Shown here: positions 23,303 to 35,681 of the stretch, piece after piece
How positions within the stretch are numbered: the first letter of the stretch is position 1
Layout of the letters: each line of letters begins with the position of its first letter
Source of the DNA: Calonectria ilicicola
Lineage: Eukaryota > Ascomycota > Sordariomycetes > Hypocreales > Nectriaceae
Direction: 5' to 3'
NCBI GenBank assembly: GCA_020809705.1
Contig: CP085825.1
Coordinates: 2,852,001 to 2,916,000, forward strand
DNA: 64,000 nt
The notes under the pieces: generated by a model
Seen by the model: the letters and a program-made list of their open reading frames with translations, nothing else
Databases searched by the model: none
What the model was told of the DNA's origin: nothing
Made by a program: the position numbers and the translations under genes

Positions 23303-24814
23303 ATGGCGGATTCGGGTAGGCCTACCGACAAGTCACCCCTCAAGACCAAGGTCGTGCGATCCCAGAAGATTGCGACCGCATCTCCAGTTACCAAGACCAA
23401 TCCATCACATCTCGATGACGACTCCGAATCCGACGACTCGAGCGAGGCCGCGCCTTTACCGCGCAGCCATACCCCTGGCCACCTCGCCAGCAAGAGCACG
23501 CACACACACACCAGCCGCCGAAAACCCTCTGATCTAACCATCCGCCAACGCTCACAGTCTGCCTCCCAGATAGCTTCCCAACGCCCCGCTACAAGAGCAC
23601 CCAAACCACCCTCCGCCTTGAACGGCGTGGGCGATATCTCAAGCCAAGATGACCACGAGTTACGGCGCCCAGTCCCTACACGGTCAGCCTCAGCCATCAC
23701 GTCCCGTCCTACTACAAGCTCATCGACACTCCGTTCTGGCACCTTGACGGCCTCACGAGCCCGAGGCCAACATACATCATTCCCTCCACCTCCAGACCCA
23801 AAAACGGCACCCGAAGTGCCCATCGCTCCGGCATCCGGCATGTATTGGTCTAAGGCTCCCTCATCAGGGGCCCCCCACCCAAACCTACGAGCGCACACGA
23901 CGACTCTTGTGGGCTCCAACGTCTTCGTATTTGGAGGCTGCGACTCAAGGACATGCTTTAACGTTCTCTACGTATTTGACGCCGACTCGTTTTACTGGTC
24001 TGTCCCACACGTCGTTGGTGACATTCCCGTTCCTCTAAGGGCCATGACCTGCACTGCTGTAGGGAAGAAGCTGATTGTATTTGGGGGCGGCGATGGGCCA
24101 GAGTATTATAACGATGTCTACGTTCTCGACACGGCAAACTACCGGTGGACTAAGCCGCGGATCATTGGAGACAAGATGCCTTCGAAGCGAAGAGCACATA
24201 CAGCATGTCACTACAAGAATGGTCTGTATGTATTTGGCGGTGGCGATGGGGTGCGGGCCCTGAACGATATCTGGAGACTCGACGTGAGCGATGTTAACAA
24301 GATGTCGTGGCGGTTAATTTCTAGCCCTGAAAAGACGCCCCCTGGGACGAAGGACTACCGCCCCAAAGCCCGAGGTTACCACACCGCCAACATGGTGGGC
24401 AGCAAGCTCATCATATTTGGCGGCTCTGACGGGGGCGAATGCTTTGATGATGTATGGGTCTATGATGTGGAACAGCATTTCTGGCGCATGGCTCCTATCC
24501 CACTGGCCTTTCGCCGTTTATCTCACACAGCAACCATTGTTGGCTCCTACCTGTTCGTCATTGGCGGGCACGATGGCAACGAGTACTCCAACGATGTTCT
24601 GTTACTAAATCTTGTCACCATGACCTGGGACAGACGCCGGGTGTACGGCAAAGCACCTTCGGGCCGTGGCTATCACGGAACCGTTCTATACGACAGTCGT
24701 CTGATAGTCATTGGTGGGTTTGACGGTTCGGAGGTCTTTGGTGACGTGATGCTTCTTGAGCTTGCTGTTCACGCTTACTACTCACAAATTAGCCACTTTA
24801 CTATTGAGGTATAA
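23303..24814 (+). CDS. Kelch-repeat beta-propeller protein
   Basis: A single exon of 503 aa starts at an ATG in CACCATGG context. Residues 1-190 are Ser/Thr/Pro-rich and likely disordered. From about 195 to the end there are six kelch blades, each with the double-glycine turn: FVFGGCD, IVFGGGD, YVFGGGD, IIFGGSD, FVIGGHD and IVIGGFD, with spaced Trp and Tyr residues. The first blade's SKAPSSGAPHPNLRAHTT opening is typical of conserved filamentous-fungal kelch proteins of unknown function. No BTB, F-box or coiled coil is present, unlike the Ral2-type gene at 40145-42552 or the tip protein Tea1. It is therefore probably a scaffold; the partner is unknown. It converges on RCF2 and diverges from DUS3. 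Confidence 0.9.
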   Translation: MADSGRPTDKSPLKTKVVRSQKIATASPVTKTNPSHLDDDSESDDSSEAAPLPRSHTPGHLASKSTHTHTSRRKPSDLTIRQRSQSASQIASQRPATRAPKPPSALNGVGDISSQDDHELRRPVPTRSASAITSRPTTSSSTLRSGTLTASRARGQHTSFPPPPDPKTAPEVPIAPASGMYWSKAPSSGAPHPNLRAHTTTLVGSNVFVFGGCDSRTCFNVLYVFDADSFYWSVPHVVGDIPVPLRAMTCTAVGKKLIVFGGGDGPEYYNDVYVLDTANYRWTKPRIIGDKMPSKRRAHTACHYKNGLYVFGGGDGVRALNDIWRLDVSDVNKMSWRLISSPEKTPPGTKDYRPKARGYHTANMVGSKLIIFGGSDGGECFDDVWVYDVEQHFWRMAPIPLAFRRLSHTATIVGSYLFVIGGHDGNEYSNDVLLLNLVTMTWDRRRVYGKAPSGRGYHGTVLYDSRLIVIGGFDGSEVFGDVMLLELAVHAYYSQISHFTIEV

Positions 24815-25433
24815 ACGGCAGGGGAGTTGGTGGCTTGATTTGACGATAGATGTGGTTTCATGTATGCCTTGGGAATTTAATTCGAACCGGATTGGGATGA
24901 ATTTACGAGGCTGAAGGGGAGTCAAAAAGAAGGCGGATGGGAGCCGGTCGGCTAATTGTTATATATGTACAAGCATTTGATGTATGTTTTTTTGTCTATT
25001 CTCCGATATGTGGTAATCTTGCATATTCCCCAAATCTATGATATGATACATTCCATAATCTGGCCGACTTTTCGTGCCATTTTGGATAGGTTAGCTCGCC
25101 CCATGCAGTTCCTCAACATCCCCTCGTGGTGTTGTGTAGAGATGTTAGCTTTGTGCTGTAACAAGATCCCCCTCCTTAAATAAAAAAAAAGCTTGATTCA
25201 TTCAATAACAAAAAAAAAAGGAAAAGCTTGGGTTTTTTTTTTGTCGATGACAAGTAACAACTCCAAACATCATATCATGGTCTCTCCTGGTTTCTCGCAT
25301 GGATCGGTAGTGGAGGAAGTGATGGGTTATGGTGGCCGTTGTATTAGTGTGAGTGTGGTGCACGAGAACACGGATTTGTCGCCAAAACGACTACGCAGCC
25401 TCCAGGGCAGCATCCCTCTCGATGTGAGGGCTT
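24815..25433. other. Convergent spacer kelch gene / RCF2
   Basis: These 619 bases between two 3' ends are AT-rich, with A- and T-tracts around 25180-25245. No gene or RNA was recognised. Confidence 0.6.
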
Positions 25434-26212
25434 TTAGACCTTGCTCTCAGCCTGCTTCTTGGCGGCCAATCGAGCCTCCTCAGCAGCAACCATATCTATT
25501 CAATTGCTGTTAGTTTGTGCAAATTGGAACGATGGGGAAATATCCTGGGGGGAGGATAGGATAGAAAATCAAACTCACCCATCCAGAGGTCCTGGCCCTC
25601 GTACTCCTCCTTGTGTATTCTCTTCTCAATCAAGTGCTTGTGCTCAGGGTCGTTGGGGTCAATGACCATGACGGTCTGCCAGCGGCCAGAGCCCTTCTTG
25701 GCGTCGTTCATCTCGAAGACGGCCGAGACGATGAGAACGGCGAGGGTGAGACCCTGGGCGTAAACACGAGCCTGGACAATCTTGTTGGCCGTGTTCATGG
25801 GCGAGCGGCTGACGATGGCAAAGGCAAGACCCATGCTGGCGAGCCAAGAGATGAAGACAATGGAGTAGCGGTTCTCCTTGCCGTACTCCATGAAGCGCTC
25901 CCAGGCAGTCTCATTCTCGCGGACAATCTCGCGGGCGCGCTGAGCACTGTCCTGGTAGTTGCGCATAGGGTCCTGAGCCTTCTGGAAGGACATAGACCAA
26001 CGATCGGCGTTGACGATGGCGCCAAATGTGCCCGTCGAGGTGACGAGGAAGGTTCGGAAAGGCAGCGTTAGGCCGCGGAAGGAGGTATATCGGCGCGAGG
26101 CGATGATGACGCCTCCCAGGCCAAGACCAAGACCGAGGGAACCACCGATGAGACCGCCCTTGACGACGGCGGCGTAGTGGGCCTCTTCTTCTTCCTTGGT
26201 GAGGATCTTCAT
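25434..26212 (-). CDS. RCF2: Respiratory supercomplex factor 2 homologue (HIG1 domain)
   Basis: Exons on the minus strand are 26212-25579 and 25495-25434, giving 231 aa. The start MKILTKEEEEAH followed by VKGGLIGG corresponds to the Rcf2/Aim38 opening. Two glycine-rich membrane segments lie at about 20-45 and 50-70. A HIG1 domain (about 105-175) has hydrophobic helices flanking NTANKIVQARVYAQG, the equivalent of the Q/IxxxRxxxQ motif. The second exon is only 62 nt and supplies DMVAAEEARLAAKKQAESKV. Family members sit in the mitochondrial inner membrane and help associate and tune complexes III and IV. I chose the second of two nearby acceptor AGs (25496-25497) because it keeps phase. A CCAAT element (minus strand, 26273-26277) lies about 60 bp upstream of the start. 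Confidence 0.9.
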
Positions 26213-26272
26213 AGTGACGGCGAACGGTTGTAACTAGTTTTGTGTTGGTTCGCGGGGTGATGGCGCAGCGCA

Positions 26273-26277
26273 ATTGG
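26273..26277 (-). promoter_or_regulatory. CCAAT motif upstream of RCF2
   Basis: On the minus strand a CCAAT pentamer lies about 60 bp upstream of the RCF2 start. It could bind the Hap complex that controls respiratory genes, but it may lie in the leader. A single pentamer is weak evidence. Confidence 0.3.
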
Positions 26278-29200
26278 AAATCGACCGGAACCGAGACGGA
26301 TCGAGGGTTCTTCTATGGAGGAGGACTGCTCGATTTGGAGGTCGCGAATTGTCGTATGATGAAGGATGAGGTGTTGTTGCGCGGAGGAGTGCGGATTGTG
26401 TGGGTCAGGGATCGGTCGGGGTTTTGGACCGAAAAAATAGCTCCCCGCAGAGTGAGAACTGGTCGCCGATTAATTCGGATTGTCGGGATGTGCAAACAGT
26501 GTGCTGGATGCCGCTCAGGCGATGTGCGTGTGTTTTGTGGGTGTTCTTGGGCTTCTAGAAGAAATCGAGCCGCTGAATGATTGTTATATGTTTTGGGTTT
26601 GCAAAGAACTAGAACAGGTCCCAATGACGACGAGTAACATTCATGATGTCAGCTTGATTCCGATCTTGTCCGTCGTGAAGAAGGCCGAGCTAAGCCCGTC
26701 CTTACCGTGCAAAGGCCGAGTCTGGGAAGTTTTTGCTGGTGGGAAAAATATGGAACAAGAGAATCACAGCGGCACAATTCGGCTTTTGGACACCGAATTC
26801 GTTTACTACGAACCATCAATGTGTGGTTATCTGGTGTTTACTCGGAATTTCAGTCATGTCTCTTTTGTTTGGTGGTGGTTTCTTCCCCTCCATGCGTGCA
26901 GATCAGAGGAGGGTCGTCTAATTCCTATTTTACCCGTGAATCCAAGACGACGCCTGTAGCCATTTTTGGTGCAATTGGGGGGAACCAACGAACCCTGCGG
27001 CTGCTGCGGCATCCTCTCTGATCGGCGCACGAAACTAGCGAGGCGCTTATAGTGCTCCCGTACAAATGGCATAGCCCTGATTACGCTGTGCCGTAGTGCT
27101 CTCCGGTCGCGACACGGGGCGGCGACGCTAAAGTGGCGTCACTTTTCTATCTTGGGTTGGATTTTAGGGCCATCGGCGCAGCCGTAGAGTGACGGTGCAG
27201 ACATGCATCGTGATGGAATTGAGCCCAGAGACGAGCCTTGACTGGCCTCCCGGAAGAAGCGGCGACCGAATGCCATCGGGATCGGCAACAATTGACCCGG
27301 GGGATGTTGAATGTATCCCAAATGTTACAGGTTCAGCCAGAACTTGCATTCGCTCCAGCCATGGCTCGCCGACACAGGGCGAGATGCGTACTGGGAATGC
27401 CATGCTCTCTCTCCAAGCCGCACCGTCGGATGGCCATGCGGGATTCTCTGTCGCGTGCTCGTACCTTGGCTGCGCTCATGCGACCGAAGCTGGGGTCCTT
27501 GTTGGGCCCAGGAACGCTCGGGGTACTCCGGGAGGAGCCATGCCGTACCACTCCAGTGTGATGGCCTGACCTAGATGTCTGCTGAGAGTTCAATCGCCGA
27601 CGACTCCAACAAGACCAGGATGCTCGATAAGTCACAGGTCCAAAAATGCACGACTTGCTCGCCGACAGGAGCGATTCGTCCCTGCCGAGGGCATCGTAAT
27701 TGCGGGTTGCATCTGCAACCAACAAGCGTAGATGGGAGACCGTTGCACAATCTATTGGGCGCAGGAACACGAATCATGGCATTGCTGCGCAACTCCGCGG
27801 CGGCATCAGCATGCATGAAACCCAACCAGGCATGATGCCGCAGCTAGTATTCCTTTTGGGTTATCAAGACCGCTGAAGCTGTGAACTGGACGTCTGTTGT
27901 CGGATTTCCCTCGTTGAATTTTACCATGCGTGTGAGTAAAAAACAGCATTCCCAAATAAAGCATACATTTCTCGTGCCCACCATATATTCAGTCTCATTT
28001 ACTACCCACTCCCCCTATTCACACATTTCAGGCATCAGCCTAAGCCATCACTTCCACCAAGACTAACTCTTTCAATTTATTGTTTGTTTTACCCTTCCCT
28101 ACCTGGTTGGTCATCCTCTTGTGTACCCGCTCTACTCCGCTCCTTGTGGTTGGCGCATGTTGGTGGTGACGTGCAGGGTAGAGCTGGGGAATCAGGTTCA
28201 GGATGCGTACAGAATCCAGGACTGGGGGCTCCATATCAGTCCAATCCAATCTTTAAGTGAGGGCCCGTGGAAGAATCTGGCGATTGGATCACCTAGTAAA
28301 AAAACATGGGGTAGTTAGAGAAGTGTTCGTTGTTGCATCAATGTGATACCCATGTGTACGCACCCCCTGCAGGTACGAAGAGAATACTACGGGAACAGTG
28401 ACGACAACTGGAATATGGTACAGACTCCAGGAATTAAGTTCATTGTCGTTCCTAGTATCACCCAACCCTTGTACCCCTATCCATGAAATCAAGCGAGTGA
28501 GAAAGTACGTAGTACAGAACACAAAATTTCCTGGCAAGCTTAGGATGAGGGTTTTATTTGACGTGAATGAGCAACTCTAGCACATTACCACCGCTCTTAG
28601 CTCTAGACTCACCAATGTTACTCATTTACTTATACTGTTTCTATTAGACATATTTTCTCTACTCCTCAAGCCCAACAAAGCTCCATCGCATCAAATCAAG
28701 GCAACGACGTCATTCCCGAATGCAAGCTTCATGGCCACCCCTCTATTACTGACTTACCCACCGAACTATCATTTCCCGCAGGCATAGAACAACATGGATG
28801 ATATAGGCCGCAGTAGTTGGGAACTTGGACTCCGCCATCTGGCTATCTACTGGATACACGTCAAACCCTAGGTTGTAGCAACTATGTCACACCCCTCGAA
28901 GCTAAATGTGACTTCCGTGGGGGTTTCGGGGAGAAAAGGGGCTATTGCCGATAATCAAATGCATAACCTCTTGGAGAGGCATATCAAACGCTGGACCGTT
29001 TTTGCGCGAGTCAGTGCATCTCTTGAAGATACCCAACTAAGGCTCCTATTGGGACAACAAGGCCATGCCGGACAAAAGCAAAGCGAGCCAAAAACTCCAC
29101 CACCACTACACCGTACAGGGTTAATAAATCGTCGTCGGGGTGTTGAGATCCCGCGTTGCCTATTCCCGTTAGTCTTCGCTTGGCTGGAACATTCCCAGGA

Positions 29201-29288
29201 TATTTTGTGATGATTTCAACGCCGATGGTCCACGAACCATCCCATTCACAACTTAAGGAGTGACAGGATCCTATTCTCTAGCCATCTC

Positions 29289-29302
29289 GGCGGCATGCCG
29301 CC
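29289..29302. repeat. 14-bp perfect palindrome
   Basis: The sequence GGCGGCATGCCGCC is its own reverse complement. It lies inside the gene-poor region and overlaps the weak downstream frame mentioned at 29428-29709. No function is known. Confidence 0.6.
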
Positions 29303-29427
29303 TCGGGCCATGATCAGCGCTTCCCCCTGGAGCCAGAGGGGGATCCTGGCCGAATGTATTACATCATAGCGAAACCCAATGCCTCGTATCTCTAACGTCG
29401 TGCCTTGGCCTACAGTAAAATTATCAA

Positions 29428-29709
29428 TCATGATCGAGATTGAAGGCGAGGTCGAAGCCAATCACGCCGCAAGGTTGCAGAAATGTACGCGCACACATAC
29501 CTAATTCCACGTGTAGTTGTAACCTGCACATGCTGCAACTCCATCGTCCGCGACAAAGTTTGAGCCATCGATATGTTGAACGGCGAGGTGGGATCCTTGA
29601 TCTTGGCATATGGACCCACCAAGGTGTACAAAAAAGGAATGCAATTTGGACAAAGTGCCATCTTGACAGGGCCATTGGCTGTTAGGTTTTGCTTAATGGG
29701 GTCTCCCAT
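29428..29709 (-). CDS. Weak candidate gene or gene remnant, unknown
   Basis: An ATG frame of 93 codons begins MGDPIKQNLTANGPVKMALC and shows mixed, protein-like composition without low-complexity runs. A possible donor (AGGTATGT-type) occurs near 29500. Downstream, a second minus-strand frame (about 29246-29430) starts after a good TTTTACTGTAG acceptor and reads GIGFRYDVIHSARIPLWLQ. The phases do not join cleanly with that donor and acceptor, so this may be a decayed two-exon gene or chance. I recognise no family. Function is unknown. Confidence 0.2.
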   Translation of the reverse strand: MGDPIKQNLTANGPVKMALCPNCIPFLYTLVGPYAKIKDPTSPFNISMAQTLSRTMELQHVQVTTTRGIRYVCAYISATLRRDWLRPRLQSRS

Positions 29710-32700
29710 AAGTCTATCCGTTCTTTGTGCCCGATGCCATCTGTTGAGATGGAGGTAATTGGAGCCACTGCAACTCTAGTACGCAAGCATTGGGAGGGTT
29801 GCATCACATGATGAAGACGTAGCGCGGGGCGTGAATAACGCCAACGTGAAATACAAAAAGTCCGGGTAGGGATCAGACGGCGAGTTGTTCCTGGGCGTTG
29901 TCTTGACCACAAGTGTGGAGGGGCTTCATGCACAACCGAGATGTATGATTTGGTATACCCTGAGAGGTGATTTCTGGACCTGACTCTTGTGCCCTATCCA
30001 ACACATGCACATGCATGGTTTTATCTGGTAGTGGCAGCGTTGGTTGCATTTTTTTTTTGCGCTTCCGTTGGACATCCGGGAGAACGGATGAGCCCGGAGT
30101 CGACCTGTCTCGGGACGGCGTTGGGCTTCGGCAATACCGCCCGGAGATGATGATGGATAAATATTGGAGAAAAAGAACGGCGCCTAAATGTTATGGCCAG
30201 AGAGTGGCCCACGCGAGACGAGACGGCGTCGTCGCGCACTCAGTTTTGGATGAATCAGCGAGCACCGAATTGCAACTATTTCTGCGACGCTGACATATGA
30301 GAACCCTGTTGTGGAATAGATGGTCGAAGGCCAAGCCAACTTGTTCCATGAGGCTTCTGAGCCCACTTTTAGGGCCTTTCTGCCCCTGTGCCCTGGTCGA
30401 GGCTTGTCTGGACCGAGCGTAGCTTGAGGGAGGAGTACCACCTGGGGCCAGAGAGTCCACTTGACTTGGCCGGGCCGGCTCTGGGATGAGGATAGGCGCT
30501 GGGGTGCAGCCGTCCTCGGTTCAACCTGCCTCTGAAGGACAGAGCGAGGATAAGGAGGAGAAGAAGGAGACCAAAAAAAAAAAGCAAGCAAATTTAGATG
30601 GCATCGGCCAAAGAGGAAACCCAGATTGCAATAAGGCAGCTGAACCTTGCTTCTAAAAACAGGCGACGCGATCGTGGGAAGCATGGTACCATTGATGTGG
30701 TATGTATGAGTCAGGCACCGCACGCGGTCACGCATCAGCATGATAAGTGCATGAGCGCCGCATGAGCAGCGTCCTGTGTACATGTGCCAGCCAGAGCCAG
30801 TCCTGGCCCCCCATGCGGAGATTGTGGACGGTGACCTAGCCACCATGTGGGCGACGAGGATTCTCCCGCGAACGTCAACCTGCATGGTTGGCTGCGACAT
30901 GGGCCTTCATTCGCAGTAGTATCAGGCAGAGCCTACACGCTGCAGTCAAAGCAACCGCTTGAGCCATGTGTGTATTAGCACATACATAAAACCATGTCAA
31001 AACGATGCAGAATAAACGTCAGTTCGCACCCTCCAGAGAAGATCCCTGACAGTGAGCCAACCTCGTCGTGGACGTGGGTTCGGCTGCATGGTCGAAGCTT
31101 GTTCGCCAGTACAATCGACAAGGAGTTAGAATAGCTCGGCCGACGCTCTCCAGCTGGAAGGAATCGGCCGCTAATTTTCTACCAGCTGCATCCGAGATAG
31201 GAGGCGATCGTCGAGCGATTGATGATGGAACGCTTGACGATTGGTGACGATGCCTCGGGAACAAGATGCCCCAGCTCTTCCTCTATCCCTTGTGGTTCCA
31301 GTCCGCCGATGCCGAGAATTTCACCAGAAAGCCAATTGCACACCAGCACTGCATCCCTGGAACTGGCCACGACTGGGCCGAGATCTGGCGGTGTCGGAGG
31401 GGCACTTCTCCGCTTGCTCCATCAATTGTGGGAAGCTGTGGTGGAGAGCTCTGGTGGCGCATCATATCGCTATGCCCGGCTTCTAGGAGAGGAAGCTTTG
31501 TGCCGTGTTAAGCTGTCCTCCGGGCTGCCAAGCACTCAGGGTCTTCATGAAGCCAGAGAACCCTGCAAGGAAATGCGCTGTGTCGTCCGTGCTGGGCGGA
31601 GACCACTCCGACGCCAGGCTGCCGGATTCTTTTCCTAAACCTGTTGGTTGGTTTAGTGACTAGAGAAGCAAAGGAGAAAGTGTAAGCTGGTAGTTTATAC
31701 TGGGAGATGGCATGCGATGTGCGCATATGGCCTAAAAGGAAGGCGACAATCCCAAGCCAAGTGAAGTTGTCTCTTTTCTCACCTTACAACTAGCCTTCAA
31801 TCCTTGATCCTAGCACATAATGAATCACCAAGTGCGCATAAGCCTGAAACGGAATATTCGATTTACTAACTTTCAGCCTGCAGCTGACGGCCCTGGTGGC
31901 TAGCATCCAAGCTAGTGCCACTCCCGCCGACAACATCAGATTGCATCCAAAACGACTCCAGATGGCACTCAAATGCGTAAACATGGTTAAAGTTGAGCTC
32001 GCGAGTGGTTGATATGAAAACCTGGTTACTTACTAGATAGAATGTGGAGCCGGTATTTAATCCAGATTGATTTTTATCATTGATGGGGGAGGGGGCGGGC
32101 GTTGCGTGGTTTGAAACGCTGAGTACACATCCCGGGTAAACGGGAGGACGTCGTTGTTCTCACTCGAAACAAGAGTCTGGTTGGATCGTATTCTTAGACT
32201 CAGGGAGTATCTTGTCAAAATGGGATCGGTTGCCATCCAGAACTCAAGCCAAGAGACAGATGAGGCTAGATTTGCGTGGGACCAGGGTCCTGAGGAGTCC
32301 CATTGAGGGGTACTTGCTCTCCACAGCCTCTTCAAGTCGGCATTAGAAATAGCATAGGAGATGCCACCGACACCCACGTCCTTGCTATAATGTAGATCAG
32401 GAATAAGACCTGAAAATTATGCACGATACGCGCATAGTGGTGCAGAAGGACGGACGTAGTTTACAATTATGATTGGCTAGACCCTTGATGTCCAATGTGG
32501 CGGCAAGGGATGGGGTAAACCGAGGAGGGGCACCATTTTGATGATCGTGGCGTCGCGACCATGCAATTGGGATTGGCTATCATGGTAGTTGATCTAAGCA
32601 GTGGCTAATAAGCGCGAAACATAGGACAGCGTGGTATATAACCGAGTACATGGGGAGGGGAAGCAAGACGGGCCCGCTGATGGTGGGATGGGATGCAAAT

Positions 32701-33627
32701 ACAAAGCACACCACGCCCATTTCAGCTCCAACGGAAGTGGAAGACAAGCATAATAATAAAATAAATCCAAACTATAGTTGTAAGCAAGTAAAATGAATCA
32801 ATAAGTGAACAAACAAGCATCATTTATTTGTGATTCATCGTTGGGCTTCTTGGCTGAATTCCGCAATGGTGTGCCGTGGTGTCGGTCACCCGTTTGACGG
32901 TATACGAACCCAAAGTAGACTATAATTCAGCCGCTGACCAACTGACTCAAACATGATGAGCTGCTGGAGGTTGGTGTATTCACTAATGAACCTTGCTGTA
33001 AACACATTACTGATAATGACGCGCACCCTGCGCATACCTTTCCGTGCCTTCTTTTGTCTCTTTTTGGTTTGAATCTGGCTGGATAGTCTTCTGCCATCTG
33101 GTACAGCCCCAACAGTCTCCTGTGATGATGGCGCAGGCTCCACCGACGATCCTTGAGACAGTGTTGCAGACCACGTTTTTTTTGCTTTTGAACTCATCCG
33201 CCAGCCTTCTCGAGGTTCTAGCGCTGCATTGGCCCTCGGCACTAGAACATCCAGTGGGCGCCATTGATTCCCGCGGCCTTGGAGGAGGGTATATTTCCGC
33301 GCAAGCCATTTAAAGCCACTAGCTCGAAATTGTCTCCGTAGTACGTAAAGATTGTCGCGCCTCGTGCCTCGTTCCCGACTAGTCGGTGGCTCAAGTGTTG
33401 GAGCATAGAGACTTTGCTGAGTCGTCCTTTGAGATCGGACCCTGCTTCCGCGCTCGTCCTAAGACTAGGAACTCGCACGAGTGCCGGGCATTGCCCTTGA
33501 GAAGCAAAGAGGCCGGCAGAATCTTGGCAAATTCAGTGGATCGCTCCACTCCCACTTCGGCTCGAGGGCCAAAACCAAGGGCGGGTTCCATGTAAACACA
33601 CGGTAAAAGGACTCTGGCTAGTTATGT

Positions 33628-33628
<1 letters not shown>

Positions 33629-33659
<31 letters not shown>
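33629..33659. repeat. (GT)n dinucleotide microsatellite
   Basis: An uninterrupted GT run of about 15 units, preceded by TTATGTG, lies in the gene-poor region 2 kb upstream of SFP1. It is a simple repeat likely to vary in length between isolates. Confidence 0.95.
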
Positions 33660-33660
<1 letters not shown>

Positions 33661-35681
33661 CTTATCGGAGGAGAGCACCCGTGTTGGTTACCTATCTTGG
33701 GGTGTTTCGTATTCGCGGCCAGCATGAGGGGAGAAACAGTTCCGAGCAAGTCTCGCATGGTCCTCTGGGCGGCTCGTTGAGACCCGCCAGCCTAGACATG
33801 TCTAGAACGGAGTCGGAAATCCGCTATGAAATCATTCTCCAAGTAATGTAGCAAGCGCATTTTAACTAAGTACCAGATCAGACTCCCCAAAACCGCAGGT
33901 GCCGCCGTCCCTCCACCTGTGGTACTACAAGTACTAGGCTTCCTGCCGTACCAGTTGACGGCACCTGCCGTGCGTCTACTGGAGATTCTCTGCAGCGAGC
34001 CCACTTTAGTGGGGGAGGCAGGCACGATGGCCGGTCGCCTTGACTAAACGGACCCGAAGCACCAGATTTGGCAGCGAGACCTGGCAGAAAAAAAAAGTAA
34101 CCAGGTTTGATGGCCCAAATATATTGGAGCCTAATTCTTGTAGGCCATCTGGGGGTAAAAAAGCATGAAATAGCAACGGGAATAATGAACAGCCACTCAA
34201 AGGATACGAATGGTACTAGGGGTCATTGACCAGGTAATGCTGTTCTGCACAGGTACCAACTCGTACCAATTCATGGCCAGCTGCGAGCACCGAGCGTTCC
34301 CTCCAGGTACCGCCTTGCCCGCCCAATATGTCTCTCGCCTCATGCCCGAGGTGGGTTCTTGCCTCCCCCTGCCAGCAGCACCTGCCATAGAGACGGCCCT
34401 TGCGCTGCTTTGGGTCGCCCCACTCCATGTGGCAGGCGGAGGCTTGTGATTGATCCACTGTAATCCGTCCGACCCATCGTCCCCATCTATCATCACCTGC
34501 TGGGACCCAGAGCTGGACCCTGGAACCATCGCGCAGTACCTTGAACCATCCTGGACCTGGGGAAGAAACACGCGCCTGCATCCATTGCTCACACTACGAG
34601 TTACAGCCGGCGCCAGAAACTACACGATACATCATCCGTGTCGGACTGGGCGCTAGCGGCAGAGACATCATCCATCCATCTATCTATCCATTCCTAATAG
34701 ACTTATCGTGCCTCTGACGAATCGCGACCGCTAGTGCGTGGTCCATCTGCGAGACCAACGGCGGGCGCCAAGTATACATCTCTAGTACCACTTGTACTCG
34801 GCCAACGGCTAATAGGACGACACCACTCGATGACGGCCGACAGCCATTCTCGAAGGTCCCAACATCCCGATTATATTATACAGAGCACGTTCCGGTCCTA
34901 CTGCGCAAGTGACTCGTGGACCCTCGGTTTCTTCGGCTCGCTCACACGTCATCGTTCCTGTTCGACGGTTCCTGTGTCACCTGGATCCCATCGCGCCGGA
35001 TTCCACTCATAGTCATACAATACATAATTCATTGACTAGCACCAGAACGTACCTTTATCCCAACCATACCTCTCACACACTCTGCCTCCAGTCGAGCCGG
35101 GCAGCCTCCGACAGCTGACTTACACCGGCCACTCGTTGCCTTACCACATCGGGACCCCTGGAGCTGCAGCCGTCGCCTCAGGTTCCAGCACACTCATCTG
35201 CCAGAACGCACCATCCAGCCCAAGCTCTGACACCGAGGACGTAGGCGAAACATCCAAGCGACCACATCCCGCGTCCCAACCAACGGATTGCTCCATCGCC
35301 CTACAAAGAAGCAACGGCCAAAGACAGGAGAACGAAGCTTCACCCACAAAGGTGCTGATCAACCAACCAGCCCAGCCAGTGGGATTAATTTGAGGTCAGC
35401 CAAAGCGCTGCGCAACCCAAAGGCATTGTCTTCCACGTTCGAGCTGTTAACTTTCCCACTCCCGGCTACTTTGTTGAAGCCTGTCCGGTGCCGCCCAAAG
35501 TTATAACGAGGGGACCCTGACCAATCTAACCAAGCTACCACACCGTCTTGGACAACGCGCAACGCACAGCACAGCACCCGCCCTATTGCACCCTTGGTCT
35601 GCCTCATACAGTCGCCCTCGTCCTCGCCTTCACTTAAAGCACCATTGTCCGCGCCTGTGGGCGTGTCACCTCTATTCTAGC

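Larger units (their letters stand above)
26213..35681. other. Gene-poor 9.5 kb between RCF2 and SFP1
   Basis: The left end is the RCF2 promoter. The right end, from about 34500, is a pyrimidine-rich leader or promoter for SFP1. Between them I find no frame with a recognisable domain. The longest ATG frame (30184-30900, minus, 238 codons) is Arg/Ser/Pro-rich and unconvincing. A somewhat better candidate is at 29428-29709. The stretch also holds a GT dinucleotide array (33629-33659) and a 14-bp palindrome (29289-29302). No transposon ends, tRNA or long repeats were seen by eye. Confidence 0.5.

Noticed and set aside
30184..30900. 238-codon minus-strand ATG frame
   Set aside because: It is rich in Arg, Ser, Pro and His with no domain, and overlaps other open frames equally long for GC-rich DNA. 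It looks like chance.
31219..31638. Overlapping open frames on both strands
   Set aside because: Several frames are open together because of base composition, and none shows a domain or consistent splice sites.
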